Of a stretch of 64,000 nt of DNA, positions 26,161 to 35,851 are shown piece after piece. How positions within the stretch are numbered: position 1 is the first letter of the stretch; each line of letters opens with the position of its first letter. The DNA comes from an uncultured Muribaculum sp. Lineage in GTDB: Bacteria; Bacteroidota; Bacteroidia; Bacteroidales; Muribaculaceae. The stretch covers positions 15,080-79,079 of the forward strand of contig NZ_CAJTYX010000009.1 of the NCBI RefSeq assembly GCF_910583865.1. Direction: 5' to 3'. A program made the translations under genes and the position numbers. Below the pieces are notes generated by a model. The model was not told where the DNA came from and searched no databases. It saw only the letters and a program-made list of their open reading frames with translations.

Positions 26161-27741
26161 CTATTCTTTGTCGCGGTCGGGGGAGAAACGGACGGGGTCG
26201 CCGTATTGCTCCTGTAGGCGCAGCAGCTCGGTCTTGAGCGAGTCGGTCACGGACGCGTACTCTTTCAGACCGTAGAGGTTGCGCATCTCCGTGGGGTCGG
26301 CCTGGAGGTCGTACAGCTCCCAGTGGTCGATGTCGTTGTAGAAGTGGATCAGCTTGTAGCGGTCGGTACGTACCCCGTAGTGGCGCTTCACCATATGTTC
26401 GGCGGGATACTCATAGAAATGGTAGTAGAGCGACTTGCGCAGCGTGTCGGTCTGTTCGCCTTTCAGCAGCGGCAACAGCGAGAGGCCTTGGATGTCGGAA
26501 GGTACTTCCACGCCCGCAAGTTCCAGGAATGTCGGGGCGTAGTCGATGTTCTGCACCATAGCATCGATGTCGCCGCGCCGGTCGAGACCCTCGGGCAGGC
26601 GCATTATCAGCGGCGTGCGCATCGACTCCTCATACATGAACCGCTTGTCAAACCATCCGTGCTCCCCCATGTAGAATCCCTGGTCGGAGGTGTAGACCAC
26701 GAGCGTGTTGTCGAGCATGTCGTTGTCCCTCAGGTAGTCGAGCACGCGCCCCACGTTGTCGTCGAGCGACTTTACGGTTTTCATGTAGTCGCGCATGTAG
26801 CGCTGGAACTTCCAGTCGGCCAGCTCCCGGCCCTGCATGTTGCTCCGGTAGAACTCCTCGATTATCGGTCCGTAGAACCGGTCCCATGCCGCCCGCTGCT
26901 CTTTATCCATGCGGCCGATGTAGCTCTCGTAGAGCGACCGCAGGCGCGAATCCTTGTCAGGGCGCAGCATCTTCAGGTCGTAGATCATGTCCATGTCCTT
27001 CACGATGCTCATCTCCTGCGCGGCGGCTGCCGGACGTCCCTCGTAGTCGTCGAAGAAATTGTCGGGCAGCGGGAAGGTCTTGTCCTCGTATAGCCGCAGG
27101 TTGCACGTGTCCGACAGCCAGTTGCGGTGTATGGCCTTGTGGTGGATAAGTATGCAGAACGGCTTCTCCTTGTCGCGCTTGTTCTCCATCCAGTCGATGG
27201 CGTCGTCGGTGATGATGTTGGTCAGGTAGCCGTGTTTCCTGATGGTGTCGTTGTCCTGGGTGATGAAGTCGGGGTTGTAGTAGTCGCCCTGTCCCGGCAC
27301 AATTTCCCAGTAGTCGAATCCGGTAGGCAGGCTCTCCAGATGCCATTTGCCCACGAGTGCAGTCTGGTAGCCCGCTTTTTGCAGCAGCTTGGGGAAGGTC
27401 TGCTGGGAGGAGTCGAACACGCAGGTGCTATTGTCGTAGAACTTATTGGCGCAACTGTGCTTGCCCGTGATCATGCACGCACGGCTCGGCCCGCTCAACG
27501 AGTTGGCCACGAAGCTGTTGGTGAAGCGCACGCCCTCGTCGGCTATGCGGTCGAGGTTGGGGGTCTCCATGTAGCGCTTGTCATAGCAGCTCATCATCTG
27601 GGCCGTATGGTCGTCGGTCATGATGTACACGATGTTGTAGGGCTTCTTCTCCTCCTTTTTCTGCGACGCGCATGCCGCCAGCGACGCGACGGCTGTGAGC
27701 CCCGTCAGTGATAATATAAGTCCTGACTGTAGATTGTTCAT
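26161..27741 (-). CDS. Secreted Ser-type sulfatase
   Basis: 526 aa from ATG 27741, which gives a lipoprotein-like signal (LTGLTAVASLAACASQ). The N-terminal NIVYIMTDDHTAQM supplies metal ligands. The activation site is SGPSRACMITG, i.e. S-x-P-S-R, so the catalytic formylglycine is made from Ser by an anaerobic radical-SAM maturase rather than FGE. GKWHLESLPTGFDYW is also family-typical. It probably removes sulfate from a glycan in the periplasm. A TATGTTTG box (minus strand, 27769-27776) may be its -7 element. Divergent from a GH2 gene, perhaps acting on the same glycan. Confidence 0.92.
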   Translation of the reverse strand: MNNLQSGLILSLTGLTAVASLAACASQKKEEKKPYNIVYIMTDDHTAQMMSCYDKRYMETPNLDRIADEGVRFTNSFVANSLSGPSRACMITGKHSCANKFYDNSTCVFDSSQQTFPKLLQKAGYQTALVGKWHLESLPTGFDYWEIVPGQGDYYNPDFITQDNDTIRKHGYLTNIITDDAIDWMENKRDKEKPFCILIHHKAIHRNWLSDTCNLRLYEDKTFPLPDNFFDDYEGRPAAAAQEMSIVKDMDMIYDLKMLRPDKDSRLRSLYESYIGRMDKEQRAAWDRFYGPIIEEFYRSNMQGRELADWKFQRYMRDYMKTVKSLDDNVGRVLDYLRDNDMLDNTLVVYTSDQGFYMGEHGWFDKRFMYEESMRTPLIMRLPEGLDRRGDIDAMVQNIDYAPTFLELAGVEVPSDIQGLSLLPLLKGEQTDTLRKSLYYHFYEYPAEHMVKRHYGVRTDRYKLIHFYNDIDHWELYDLQADPTEMRNLYGLKEYASVTDSLKTELLRLQEQYGDPVRFSPDRDKE

Positions 27742-27870
27742 GTTGATTAAATTTAGGTTTCGCGTATGCAAACATACGGAAAATCCCTCGGAATCACATG
27801 GATTTGGTCCACAAATTACATGAATTCAATAAAAAAGCCACGAAAGGACTGTTTTTTAGGTATAAAAGAT

Positions 27871-27878
27871 TATATTTG
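27871..27878 (+). promoter_or_regulatory. Candidate -7 box (TATATTTG) for the GH2 gene
   Basis: Perfect match to TAnnTTTG, 37 bp before the GH2 start. The -33 region is T-rich but has no clean TTG. Confidence 0.5.
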
Positions 27879-27914
27879 CGGATAGAATCAAGTTAACGAA
27901 ACGATTATCACGAC

Positions 27915-30900
27915 ATGGGAAAATTCAATACCATCGTATTGGCCTTTGCCGCTATTATGTTGGCGGCACAAGGGGGCATCGAAGCAAAAAAGATTTCAGG
28001 ACACGAACCGGTGTCGCCGCGCCACGTCATCTCGCTTGACGGCCCGGTGTGGCATATGATGCGCGACACGGCAGCATCATGGGAGCACGACCGGCTATAC
28101 CTGCCGGACGAGATCGGCGACGTCTCGCGCCTCCCCGTCAAACCCCCGGTAGGAGGGTGGGAGATGCTATCGCCGGAAAATGCACTAAAGGTAAGCGTGC
28201 CCGGCATCGTCGAGGAGTATCTTACCACGTCGAAGCGTCCGTCGCCCGACGATTTCAAGGGAGTGAGCTGGTGGTTTACCACCGTAAATGTGCCGGAGCA
28301 CCTGAAAGGACGTCGCGCTCTGCTGCGGTTCGAGTCGGTGAGGATGCGCGCTGAAGTATATCTCGACGGCAAACTCGTGGGCTACGACATAGTGGGCGAG
28401 TCGCCTTTCGATGTCGACATCACAGATGCCGTTACGCCCGGCAAGCCGCAGACTCTTGCCGTGCGCGTGACCAATCCCGGAGGAAATTTCCATTGGCAGG
28501 ATTTCACGCAGATGCGCTGGGGCGAATACATAATCCCTCCGGGCCGAGCGTTCGGCGGCCTGATTGGGCGTGTGCGCCTCGATGTGGTCGATCCTGTGTA
28601 CATTGATGATATTTACATGCAGAATCAGCCGGTGCCCACCCGCGCCAAGGCGATTGTGACCGTCCGCAACACCGGCGACAAGCCTGTGGAGCGCAACATC
28701 GCATATGCCGTGTCGCCGAAGTCCGATGCCATCGCCGCGCCGGTTGCGTCGGCGAAAAAGAAAGTGGAGCTGCTACCGGGCGACAACACTGTGGAGTTTG
28801 ACATAGACCTCCCGGATGCGCGCCTGTGGGACATCGACACCCCCAACCTCTATCGATGCGACGTCACCGTGGCCGACCGCCGTCGTGCCACAGACAACGA
28901 CAGCCGCACCTTCGGCTTCCGATGGTTCGCCCCCGAAGGTATCGGCGACGAGGCCGTGCTGCGTCTCAACGGTCGCCGTGTGATGCTCCGCTCGGCCATA
29001 AGCTGGGGTTACTGGCCCGCTACCGGCCTCCATGCGTCCCCCTCGATGGCCCGCAAGCAGATAGCTACGGCGCGTGCCATGGGCCTCAATATGCTCAACT
29101 TCCACCGTTCTATCGGTTCGCCGGTGGTGCTGGAGCAGGCCGACTCGATGGGTATTCTCTATTACGAGGAGCCGGGATCATTCCACTCTGCCGACCACGA
29201 CCCTTTCATCCGCGCCATCGTCAACACGAAGCTCCACCGGATGGTCAAGCGTGACCGTTCCCATCCGTCGCTCGTCATCTACAATCTTATCAACGAGCTT
29301 GGCGGAGCGCGTGCCGCCGACACCGCCCTTATGGCGAAGCGGCGTGCCGACCTCGTGGAGGCACACGCCATCGACCCGTCGCGCGTGATGACACTTACCT
29401 CCGGGTGGGCGTCGGATGAACGGAGAGAGGAGGACTCCAAGTACCATATGCGCCCGTTCGACCCCGTGCCGTACTTCCGCGGATGGTTTGACAACCACCG
29501 CGCCGGCGGTCCGGCCACGTGGAACGACGGCTACTATCGCAGCCTTCGCGATCAGCTGATGTATTGCGACAACCATACCGAGGTGTATATGCGAGGCGAG
29601 GAGGGTGCGATATCCACCCCTCCGCGCATAGCTCTGATAGAACGTGCGCTCGACTCTACAGGCATCGACGGCTGGGACGGCGCTTTTTGGCGCGACCAGG
29701 CCCGTCAGTGGCATGAATATTTCTCGCGCAAGAATCTCGCCGGGGGCTTCGGCAATCTCGATTCTCTCACGCGCTCGCTCGGCGACATTCAGCTCTACCA
29801 CCAGGGACGCCGCATTCAGGGTATGCGCATGGGCGACCTTGGCGATGCCTACGTGATCAACGGCTGGGAGTCTATGCCCTACGATAACCATTCGGGTGTG
29901 GTCGACAACTACCGCAACTGCAAGGGCAACCTCTCCACCATAGCCCGCTTCACTGCCCCGCTTTATGTGGCCGTGTCGCCGCGCACTCAGTTCGTGCGCC
30001 TTCCGGGTAGCGTCGATGTCGATTTCCATGTGGTCAACGAGTCGGATCTGAAAGGCGATTTCTCACTCGTTGTGGAGGTTGTGTCGCCATCGGGCGTGAG
30101 GAAGGAGCTCCTGACGCGCCCGGTGCATGTCGACGGCGGTGACCGTTTCGGGCAACTGCTTGCAGAGGCTCTCCCCCTGTCGGTCGATGGCGAAGATGGG
30201 CTCTACAACATATCCGCACGCCTGACTGATGCCGACGGTCATACGGTTGCATCGGGCCACGAGGAGGTGCTCGGCATCGTCCCCGACTACGACGTGCTGC
30301 CCGGCAACGGGGCTATCTACGGCACGCCTGACGATCCGGTGGCACGCTACTACAAGGATGTCACCGGCAAGGAACTGCCGCAGTACGACCCCTCGATGGG
30401 ACGGCTCGACTGGCTCATCGTCACCCGTCCGGCCCTCGACGAGGCCACTCCTGTCCCGGTGAAGTACTTTGACAACTCCGGGAATCCGGCATTCAAGGTC
30501 ACATGGTTCAAGGACAATGACATATCCTCCCCTGCCGGCACCGGCACCGACGACTGCCTCGACCGGCACTTCGTAGGTGGCGCGCAGCCCGATCCGCTCA
30601 TACCCGCCAACCAGGAGTTCTCCGCCATATGGGAGGGTACTCTCGTGGCTCCCGCCACGGGCAACTACCTGCTCGGCGTGCACACCGACCGTGGCGTGCG
30701 CATGGAGGTCGACGGACAGCGCATCGCCGACGACTGGGGCAACGGAAAGGATGTCACCTTCTCGTCGCCGTTCTATTTCGAGAAAGGGAGGAAAGTACAC
30801 ATAATGGTGCAGTACCGCCAGACGCAACCCGACGGCATGGTGCAGCTCGTGTGGACTATGCCCGGCACCTCGGCAATCGCTCCGGAGTCGGTGGTCGACC

Positions 30901-31343
30901 GTGCCGTGGCCGACGGCACCACACTCCTTCTGCTCAAGTCGCCCGAGTCGTGGATGCAGTTCCTCAACCCTACCGCCTCGATAGGCTACGGCGGCAACTT
31001 CACCGTTGGCGACAACTGGGTGGGAGGCGTGCATTTCGTCGCCGACCATCCCGTGCTGCGCGGGCTTCCCGTAAATGTCGGCATGAACTGGCCATACCAG
31101 GAACTTGTCAGGGACGGCAATCAGCGCCTCGGATTAAAGGTGGCTCGCGAGAATTTCATAGCCGGCGCCTACCGGTCGTGGCCTTTCCATCTCGGCACCG
31201 CCATGGGCGAGGCTCCGTGCGGCAAGGGCCGTGTGCTCTACACCACTCTGCGTCTCACCGATCCGCTCCTTTCCCCCGCTCCCTCCGCCGAAGTATCCCG
31301 CAAGCTCTTCGGCAACATCATCCGCTGGGCCTCCGCGCGCTGA
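27915..31343 (+). CDS. Secreted GH2-family glycosidase with a PA14 domain
   Basis: 1142 aa with a signal peptide (IVLAFAAIMLAAQGGIEA). Residues ~100-215 are a GH2 sugar-binding jelly roll (RALLRFESVRMRAEVYLDGKLVG). An Ig-like domain follows, then a TIM barrel with YNLINELGG, the N-E acid/base position. A PA14-like module (~860-985; FSAIWEGTLVAPATGNYLLGV, then VHTDRGVRMEVDG) lies toward the C-terminus. The fold is GH2; whether it is a galactosidase, glucuronidase or other is not resolved. Divergent from the sulfatase, with no SusC/SusD pair nearby. Confidence 0.88.
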   Translation: MGKFNTIVLAFAAIMLAAQGGIEAKKISGHEPVSPRHVISLDGPVWHMMRDTAASWEHDRLYLPDEIGDVSRLPVKPPVGGWEMLSPENALKVSVPGIVEEYLTTSKRPSPDDFKGVSWWFTTVNVPEHLKGRRALLRFESVRMRAEVYLDGKLVGYDIVGESPFDVDITDAVTPGKPQTLAVRVTNPGGNFHWQDFTQMRWGEYIIPPGRAFGGLIGRVRLDVVDPVYIDDIYMQNQPVPTRAKAIVTVRNTGDKPVERNIAYAVSPKSDAIAAPVASAKKKVELLPGDNTVEFDIDLPDARLWDIDTPNLYRCDVTVADRRRATDNDSRTFGFRWFAPEGIGDEAVLRLNGRRVMLRSAISWGYWPATGLHASPSMARKQIATARAMGLNMLNFHRSIGSPVVLEQADSMGILYYEEPGSFHSADHDPFIRAIVNTKLHRMVKRDRSHPSLVIYNLINELGGARAADTALMAKRRADLVEAHAIDPSRVMTLTSGWASDERREEDSKYHMRPFDPVPYFRGWFDNHRAGGPATWNDGYYRSLRDQLMYCDNHTEVYMRGEEGAISTPPRIALIERALDSTGIDGWDGAFWRDQARQWHEYFSRKNLAGGFGNLDSLTRSLGDIQLYHQGRRIQGMRMGDLGDAYVINGWESMPYDNHSGVVDNYRNCKGNLSTIARFTAPLYVAVSPRTQFVRLPGSVDVDFHVVNESDLKGDFSLVVEVVSPSGVRKELLTRPVHVDGGDRFGQLLAEALPLSVDGEDGLYNISARLTDADGHTVASGHEEVLGIVPDYDVLPGNGAIYGTPDDPVARYYKDVTGKELPQYDPSMGRLDWLIVTRPALDEATPVPVKYFDNSGNPAFKVTWFKDNDISSPAGTGTDDCLDRHFVGGAQPDPLIPANQEFSAIWEGTLVAPATGNYLLGVHTDRGVRMEVDGQRIADDWGNGKDVTFSSPFYFEKGRKVHIMVQYRQTQPDGMVQLVWTMPGTSAIAPESVVDRAVADGTTLLLLKSPESWMQFLNPTASIGYGGNFTVGDNWVGGVHFVADHPVLRGLPVNVGMNWPYQELVRDGNQRLGLKVARENFIAGAYRSWPFHLGTAMGEAPCGKGRVLYTTLRLTDPLLSPAPSAEVSRKLFGNIIRWASAR

Positions 31344-31395
31344 TCTCCCCGCACTCCTATGATTTTCCCGCACATGGATGTTTTTAAACCTCTTA

Positions 31396-31426
31396 TTGCA
31401 CGTATCTCTGAAAACGGCTAAATTTG
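31396..31426 (+). promoter_or_regulatory. Promoter of the DUF6056 gene
   Basis: TTG at 31396-31398, 20-bp spacer, TAAATTTG at 31419-31426: a textbook Bacteroidota promoter. The ATG follows 18 bp after the -7 box, so the leader is very short. Confidence 0.75.
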
Positions 31427-31444
31427 TAGGATAAACGGTAGTAG

Positions 31445-33064
31445 ATGCATAACAGTAACAGACATCGCGTGGACATGTCCACGGCCTGGGTGATATTTGT
31501 CGTCGGTGCGCTTGCCGCTGCATGGAGCGTGATGTATATATTCACGCTTCCGCAGGGAGATGACCTCGTGTACACGACCATATTGCGGCAGGCCGACGGA
31601 ATAGGGAACGGCGCTTACTCCGTGTGGGAGTTTCCCCGGTACTGGGCGCGTCATTGGGTATTCACCAACGGTCGATCGGCCAACATGCTTGCATCCTTTA
31701 CGATGGGAGTGCTCCCTCATTGGCTCGTGTCGGTCATGTGCGGGATTGCTACCGGCGCCATGTACCTGCTGGTACTGTATTTCTGCCGTCTGTTCCCCTC
31801 GGTAAGGCGCGGATTTGCCGCTAACGTGGTGATCGGTGTCATTGCTTTTTTCTTTCCGTGGTGGGATTCGTTCTCGCTGATAGATGTCTCCTACAACTAC
31901 GTGTGGGCTACCGCGTTGCCGTTGGGGATGCTCCTGCTGCTGCGCCGGGCCGACACACCTCTGTTGGCCGATGTCGGACGGATGGATGGCGTGGGTGCCG
32001 GGCTGAAAACGGTAGTGGTCGTTATCTTTTGCGTGCTTGCAGGCATGGTTCATGAGGCGGCCACATTGCCGCTCTGCGCCGGGATGCTGTGGATGGCCTG
32101 TGTGCGCCGTTCCGTTTCGTTTGCGGCATGGAGAGGATTGTCGCGTTCGCGCCGGATCATGCTCGTGGCTTTTCTGGCCGGGGTGGCGGTTGTGGTGCTC
32201 TCCCCGGGAATAATCATGCGTGCGTTGCGTGAAAAGACACCTGATGATGTCTGGTGGCTGTTGGTCGTGAAGTCAGCGCCTCTGACGTTGCTCCTTCTCC
32301 TTGCCATGCTCGTGTCTGCATTGCGGAAATCGTCGCGAGGCTCGCTGCGGGCCATGCTCACGGGCGACGCCGGCTTCTGGGCTGTCTGCGCTGTCGTGGC
32401 GCTGTTGTTCGTGGCTGTCGGGGGCATAGTCGGGCGTAGCGGATGGTTTTCTCAGGTCTATGCCCTGATAGCCTTGTGGCTATGGTGGACTCCGGGCGAG
32501 AGGTATCATGTCGGGCGAGCATCCGCTGCGGTCATGGCGTCGGCCATCGGCCTGCTTGCCGTGGCCCAGATGATCGGTGTAGATATATACAGCCATAAGG
32601 GGTGGGAAGCCGACAGGAAGCTGCGGGAATTATATGCGGCTTCGTCCGACGGGATAGTATGTCTCGACATGCCCGACGACAACGACCTCCCTTTCTGGGC
32701 CTTCTCGCGCGTGCGCTATCTGCGTCCGGAAGATGACTATACCCACTACGGGCTGCGAATGTATTACGATAAAAATCATCCGCTGATCAATCTTCCGGCT
32801 GCCCTCGGGGAAACCGATTGGACGGCTTTTGATTATTTCGTGGCATATGACAGCGCCGGACATCCGGAGGTTGAGATTTCCGCTGCATGTCCCGCCGGGA
32901 CTGTCTTTCCTGACGATCCGGGATGGGTAGGACGCCATGTGGGACGATTCACGGCATCTGACGGCGATTCGTTGATCCGGAAATGGGTGATACCGTTTGA
33001 GAAAGACGGACGCCGGTTGTTCATGGCGCTCCCTTTCCGTCCTCATTGGGGAGACCGGTTTTAA
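31445..33064 (+). CDS. DUF6056-type multi-pass membrane protein (GT-C-like)
   Basis: 539 aa with about ten membrane helices. The first loop has TLPQGDDLVYTT and HWVFTNGRSANML, Asp-rich and NGR segments typical of DUF6056 and reminiscent of GT-C lipid-linked glycosyltransferases. The C-terminal ~160 residues are soluble. It may transfer a sugar in surface-glycan assembly; this is inference. No glycan cluster surrounds it. Confidence 0.8.
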   Translation: MHNSNRHRVDMSTAWVIFVVGALAAAWSVMYIFTLPQGDDLVYTTILRQADGIGNGAYSVWEFPRYWARHWVFTNGRSANMLASFTMGVLPHWLVSVMCGIATGAMYLLVLYFCRLFPSVRRGFAANVVIGVIAFFFPWWDSFSLIDVSYNYVWATALPLGMLLLLRRADTPLLADVGRMDGVGAGLKTVVVVIFCVLAGMVHEAATLPLCAGMLWMACVRRSVSFAAWRGLSRSRRIMLVAFLAGVAVVVLSPGIIMRALREKTPDDVWWLLVVKSAPLTLLLLLAMLVSALRKSSRGSLRAMLTGDAGFWAVCAVVALLFVAVGGIVGRSGWFSQVYALIALWLWWTPGERYHVGRASAAVMASAIGLLAVAQMIGVDIYSHKGWEADRKLRELYAASSDGIVCLDMPDDNDLPFWAFSRVRYLRPEDDYTHYGLRMYYDKNHPLINLPAALGETDWTAFDYFVAYDSAGHPEVEISAACPAGTVFPDDPGWVGRHVGRFTASDGDSLIRKWVIPFEKDGRRLFMALPFRPHWGDRF

Positions 33065-33093
33065 TGGAAACAACTAAGTAAAAATCATATATA

Positions 33094-34245
33094 ATGGCAC
33101 AGATAGGTGATATGGTGCGCTACCTCAATTCTGTAGGTGGCGGACGGATAGTAAGGATAGAGGGTCAGATGGCTTACGTCGACGAGGATGGCTTCGAGAC
33201 TCCGGTGCTGCTGCGCGAATGCGTGGTGGTAGGCCCGGCGCAGGCCGCCCCGGCGGCAGCCCGTGCGGCCAGGCCCTCCGGCACAGAGGCGTCTGCCGAC
33301 CGCTGGTGGGAGAAGGAGCTGAAAGGGGGAAGAAAGGAGAAAGCCCCGTCGAAGGAGAAGCCGGTCTACGACATTCCTGCCCCGTCGGCTAAGGTTGCCG
33401 CTCCCGACCCCGACGACACGCCTGAGGGGGAGAAGCTCAACATCGTGCTCGCTTTCGAGGCTGAAGAGCCTAAGCACCTCAACACCACCGAATACGATGC
33501 CTACATCGTCAACGACTCAAACTATACTCTGTTTCTCACCTACCTCACCCGCGCCGACGGCGACGAAGGGTGGACGCTCCGCTTCGCCGAGGCCGTGGAG
33601 CCGCACATGCAGGTGCCCGTGCAGCACATTACCCGCGACGAGCTTGGAGCCATGGACCGCATAAGCGTGCAGTATGTCGCCTACAAGTCCGGCGGACGCC
33701 TGTTCACTCTGAAATCGCCTGTGGCCGTGGAGCATACGCTCGACACTACCAAGTTCTTCAAGCTCCACTGCTTCCGCGACAATGAATATTTCGACACCCC
33801 CGTCATAGCCATTGACATAACGCGCGACGATGTGCCGCGCCGCCCTGTGGTGATTGATTCCGGACGTCTGGAGGATGCCATGCGCGCCAAGCGCCGTTCC
33901 GACGGGCAGCCTGCGCAGCCCCGGCGCGTCAGCCGCCATGATGCCGGGCATACTGCCCCCGACGGCCCTCTCGTGGTCGACCTCCACATCTCCGAACTGC
34001 TCGACACTACCGCCGGACTTGACAACGCCGACATGCTCGGGGTGCAGCTCCGCGAGTTCAACCGTGTGATGGAGGAGAACCGCTCCGCCAAGGGGCGTAA
34101 GATCATCTTCATCCATGGCAAGGGTGAGGGTGTGTTGCGCAAGGCCCTGCTGAAGGAGCTTACGTATAAGTATAAGACATGCGACGTGCAGGATGCGTCA
34201 TTCCGTGAATACGGTTTCGGCGCCACGCAGGTCACCATACGCTGA
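33094..34245 (+). CDS. DUF2027 and Smr-domain protein
   Basis: 383 aa. Residues ~1-50 are a small beta domain (GDMVRYLNSVGGGRIVRIEG), then a basic linker, a central DUF2027 region, and a C-terminal Smr domain with VDLHISEL and IFIHGKGEGVLRKAL. Smr domains bind or nick nucleic acids, as in MutS2. The exact role is unknown. It ends 8 bp before the EFR1 gene, suggesting one transcript. Confidence 0.9.
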   Translation: MAQIGDMVRYLNSVGGGRIVRIEGQMAYVDEDGFETPVLLRECVVVGPAQAAPAAARAARPSGTEASADRWWEKELKGGRKEKAPSKEKPVYDIPAPSAKVAAPDPDDTPEGEKLNIVLAFEAEEPKHLNTTEYDAYIVNDSNYTLFLTYLTRADGDEGWTLRFAEAVEPHMQVPVQHITRDELGAMDRISVQYVAYKSGGRLFTLKSPVAVEHTLDTTKFFKLHCFRDNEYFDTPVIAIDITRDDVPRRPVVIDSGRLEDAMRAKRRSDGQPAQPRRVSRHDAGHTAPDGPLVVDLHISELLDTTAGLDNADMLGVQLREFNRVMEENRSAKGRKIIFIHGKGEGVLRKALLKELTYKYKTCDVQDASFREYGFGATQVTIR

Positions 34246-34253
34246 TTCCACCC

Positions 34254-35183
34254 ATGGTGTACTATTTTTCCGGGCAGGGCAACTCGCGCCTTGTTGCCGA
34301 GGCTATCGCCGGTAAGCTCCGGCAGGAAACGTGCCGAATCACGCGGCGCACTCTCGATGCAGCTTCATCCGCCCAGGCTCCCGATACCGACCGTCCGAAC
34401 GTATGGGTGTTCCCCGTGCATGCATGGGGAGTGCCCCGCGTGGTGGGGAAGTTTATCCGCACTCTTGCATCCGCCGTTCCCGGAGCGGCTTCCGGGTCGG
34501 TTCATCATATGGTGGCCACGTGCGGCGACGACATCGGCCGCACCGACCGTCAGTGGGCGCGTATGATACGTTCCCGTGGATGGCGGGTAGGCGGGGTGTT
34601 CTCTGTCACGATGCCCAACACGTATGTATGCCTCCCGGGCTTCGATGTCGATTCCCCCGACCTGGCCCGCGACAAGATGCGCCGTGCCTCGGAGGATGTG
34701 GACTCGATAGCCTCGCGCATTGCCGATAATCGTGCCGACGGGCTGCGTATGGTGGTCGCCGGGTCGATGCCGCGCATCAAGAGCCATATACTGCGCCCGC
34801 TCTTCAACGCTTTTCTGATGTCGCCGCGCGGCTTCCGTGTCGACCGCGACAAGTGTGACGGTTGCGGCACGTGTGCTGCCGTCTGCCCGATGGGCAACAT
34901 CACCATCGACGGGGGCGCCCCGCGTTGGGACCACGACTGCACCATGTGCCTGGCCTGCTATCATCGATGTCCACGCGGAGCTGTGGCCTATCATTTCACT
35001 GCCGGAAAAGGACGTGTCGGCCATTTAAAAAACTCTGACAGTCAGACCCGTCAGACCTGTCAGACCGGTCTGACTTGTCCGACAAATCCGACCGCTTTTA
35101 TCCTACACACAAAAAAGGCGATGTGCTTCAGCACATCGCCTTTTTGTGTCTGCTTTGCAGAGCCTGCTTACTTCTTGAAGTAG
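34254..35183 (+). CDS. EFR1-type flavodoxin-ferredoxin protein with an abnormal C-terminal extension
   Basis: 309 aa. A flavodoxin-like domain (VYYFSGQGNSRLVAEAI, FMN loop) is followed by two 4Fe-4S motifs (CDGCGTCAAVCPMGN; CTMCLACYHRCPRGA). The normal protein would end near residue 257 (GRVGHLK). The frame instead runs through GTCAGACC period-9 repeats, giving a QTRQTCQTGLTCPT-like tail, then through a terminator hairpin and 16 bp into the rubrerythrin 3' end. The extension is probably a stop-codon loss. Likely a small redox protein. Confidence 0.85.
   Translation: MVYYFSGQGNSRLVAEAIAGKLRQETCRITRRTLDAASSAQAPDTDRPNVWVFPVHAWGVPRVVGKFIRTLASAVPGAASGSVHHMVATCGDDIGRTDRQWARMIRSRGWRVGGVFSVTMPNTYVCLPGFDVDSPDLARDKMRRASEDVDSIASRIADNRADGLRMVVAGSMPRIKSHILRPLFNAFLMSPRGFRVDRDKCDGCGTCAAVCPMGNITIDGGAPRWDHDCTMCLACYHRCPRGAVAYHFTAGKGRVGHLKNSDSQTRQTCQTGLTCPTNPTAFILHTKKAMCFSTSPFCVCFAEPAYFLK
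35037..35096. repeat. Period-9 GTCAGACC-type repeats inside the EFR1 3' end
   Basis: Six to seven 9-bp units (CAGACCCGT, CAGACCTGT, CAGACCGGT, CTGACTTGT, CCGACAAAT) that stay in the reading frame of the EFR1 gene because 9 is a multiple of 3. Confidence 0.7.
35111..35145. terminator. Bidirectional terminator between EFR1 and rubrerythrin genes
   Basis: A perfect 10-bp stem (35117-35126 with 35131-35140) flanked by A6 (35111-35116) and T5 (35141-35145), with further complementarity outside. Works for either strand. Confidence 0.85.
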
Positions 35184-35719
35184 CGGTTGTAGAGGCCCTG
35201 GAAGCCCTGGCCGTGGCGCGCTTCGTCCTTGGCCATTTCATGTACGGTATCGTGGATGGCGTCGAGGTTGAGTTCCTTGGCGCGCTTTGCGATGCGCATC
35301 TTGTCGGCGTTGGCACCGGCCTCGGCGGCCATGCGCTTCTCGAGGTTGGTCTTGGTGTCCCATACCACTTCGCCAAGGAGTTCGGCGAACTTCGAAGCGT
35401 GTTCGGCCTCTTCGATAGCGTAGCGCTTGAAAGCCTCGGCGATTTCGGGATAGCCTTCACGGTCGGCCTGGCGCGACATTGCCAGGTACATGCCTACCTC
35501 GGTGCACTCTCCCATGAAATGGGCGTTGAGGTCGGCGCGCATCTGGTCGTCGGTATCCTTTGCGATGCCGATTAAGTGCTCCGTTACAAACTGGAGCATG
35601 GCTGTCTCGTCGAGTTCCTTGAACTTTGATGCGGGTACGCCGCACTGCGGGCACTTCTCGGGGGCTGTGTCGCCTTCGTGTACATAGCCGCACACGGCGC
35701 AGATGAATTTCTTGCTCAT
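35168..35719 (-). CDS. Reverse rubrerythrin (N-terminal rubredoxin), NADH-linked peroxidase component
   Basis: 183 aa. The rubredoxin-like domain is at the N-terminus (CAVCGYVHEG, CPQCGVPAS) and the diiron four-helix ferritin-like domain follows (AHFMGECTEVGMYL, AIEEAEHASKF, EMAKDEARHGQ). This reversed order marks reverse rubrerythrins, which reduce peroxide in anaerobes. Monocistronic. Confidence 0.93.
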   Translation of the reverse strand: MSKKFICAVCGYVHEGDTAPEKCPQCGVPASKFKELDETAMLQFVTEHLIGIAKDTDDQMRADLNAHFMGECTEVGMYLAMSRQADREGYPEIAEAFKRYAIEEAEHASKFAELLGEVVWDTKTNLEKRMAAEAGANADKMRIAKRAKELNLDAIHDTVHEMAKDEARHGQGFQGLYNRYFKK

Positions 35720-35787
35720 TTTGTGATAATTATGCTTGAATTGTTGTTAGTCGTAATAGTGTGTTGGATATATACGATTATCTTATG

Positions 35788-35819
35788 CAAAATTGCGTAA
35801 TTTTCCCAATATCCACAAA
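35788..35819 (-). promoter_or_regulatory. Promoter of the reverse rubrerythrin gene
   Basis: On the minus strand TTTG (35816-35819), 20-bp spacer, CAATTTTG (35788-35795), one base off the consensus. Confidence 0.55.
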
Positions 35820-35851
35820 TCTGCGGATTAAATATTCCTTAAACTTTGTAG

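Noticed and set aside
16500..27741. Functional pairing of the FGE-like protein with the sulfatase
   Set aside because: The sulfatase has a Ser-type activation site and the FGE-like domain lacks catalytic Cys, so one would not activate the other.
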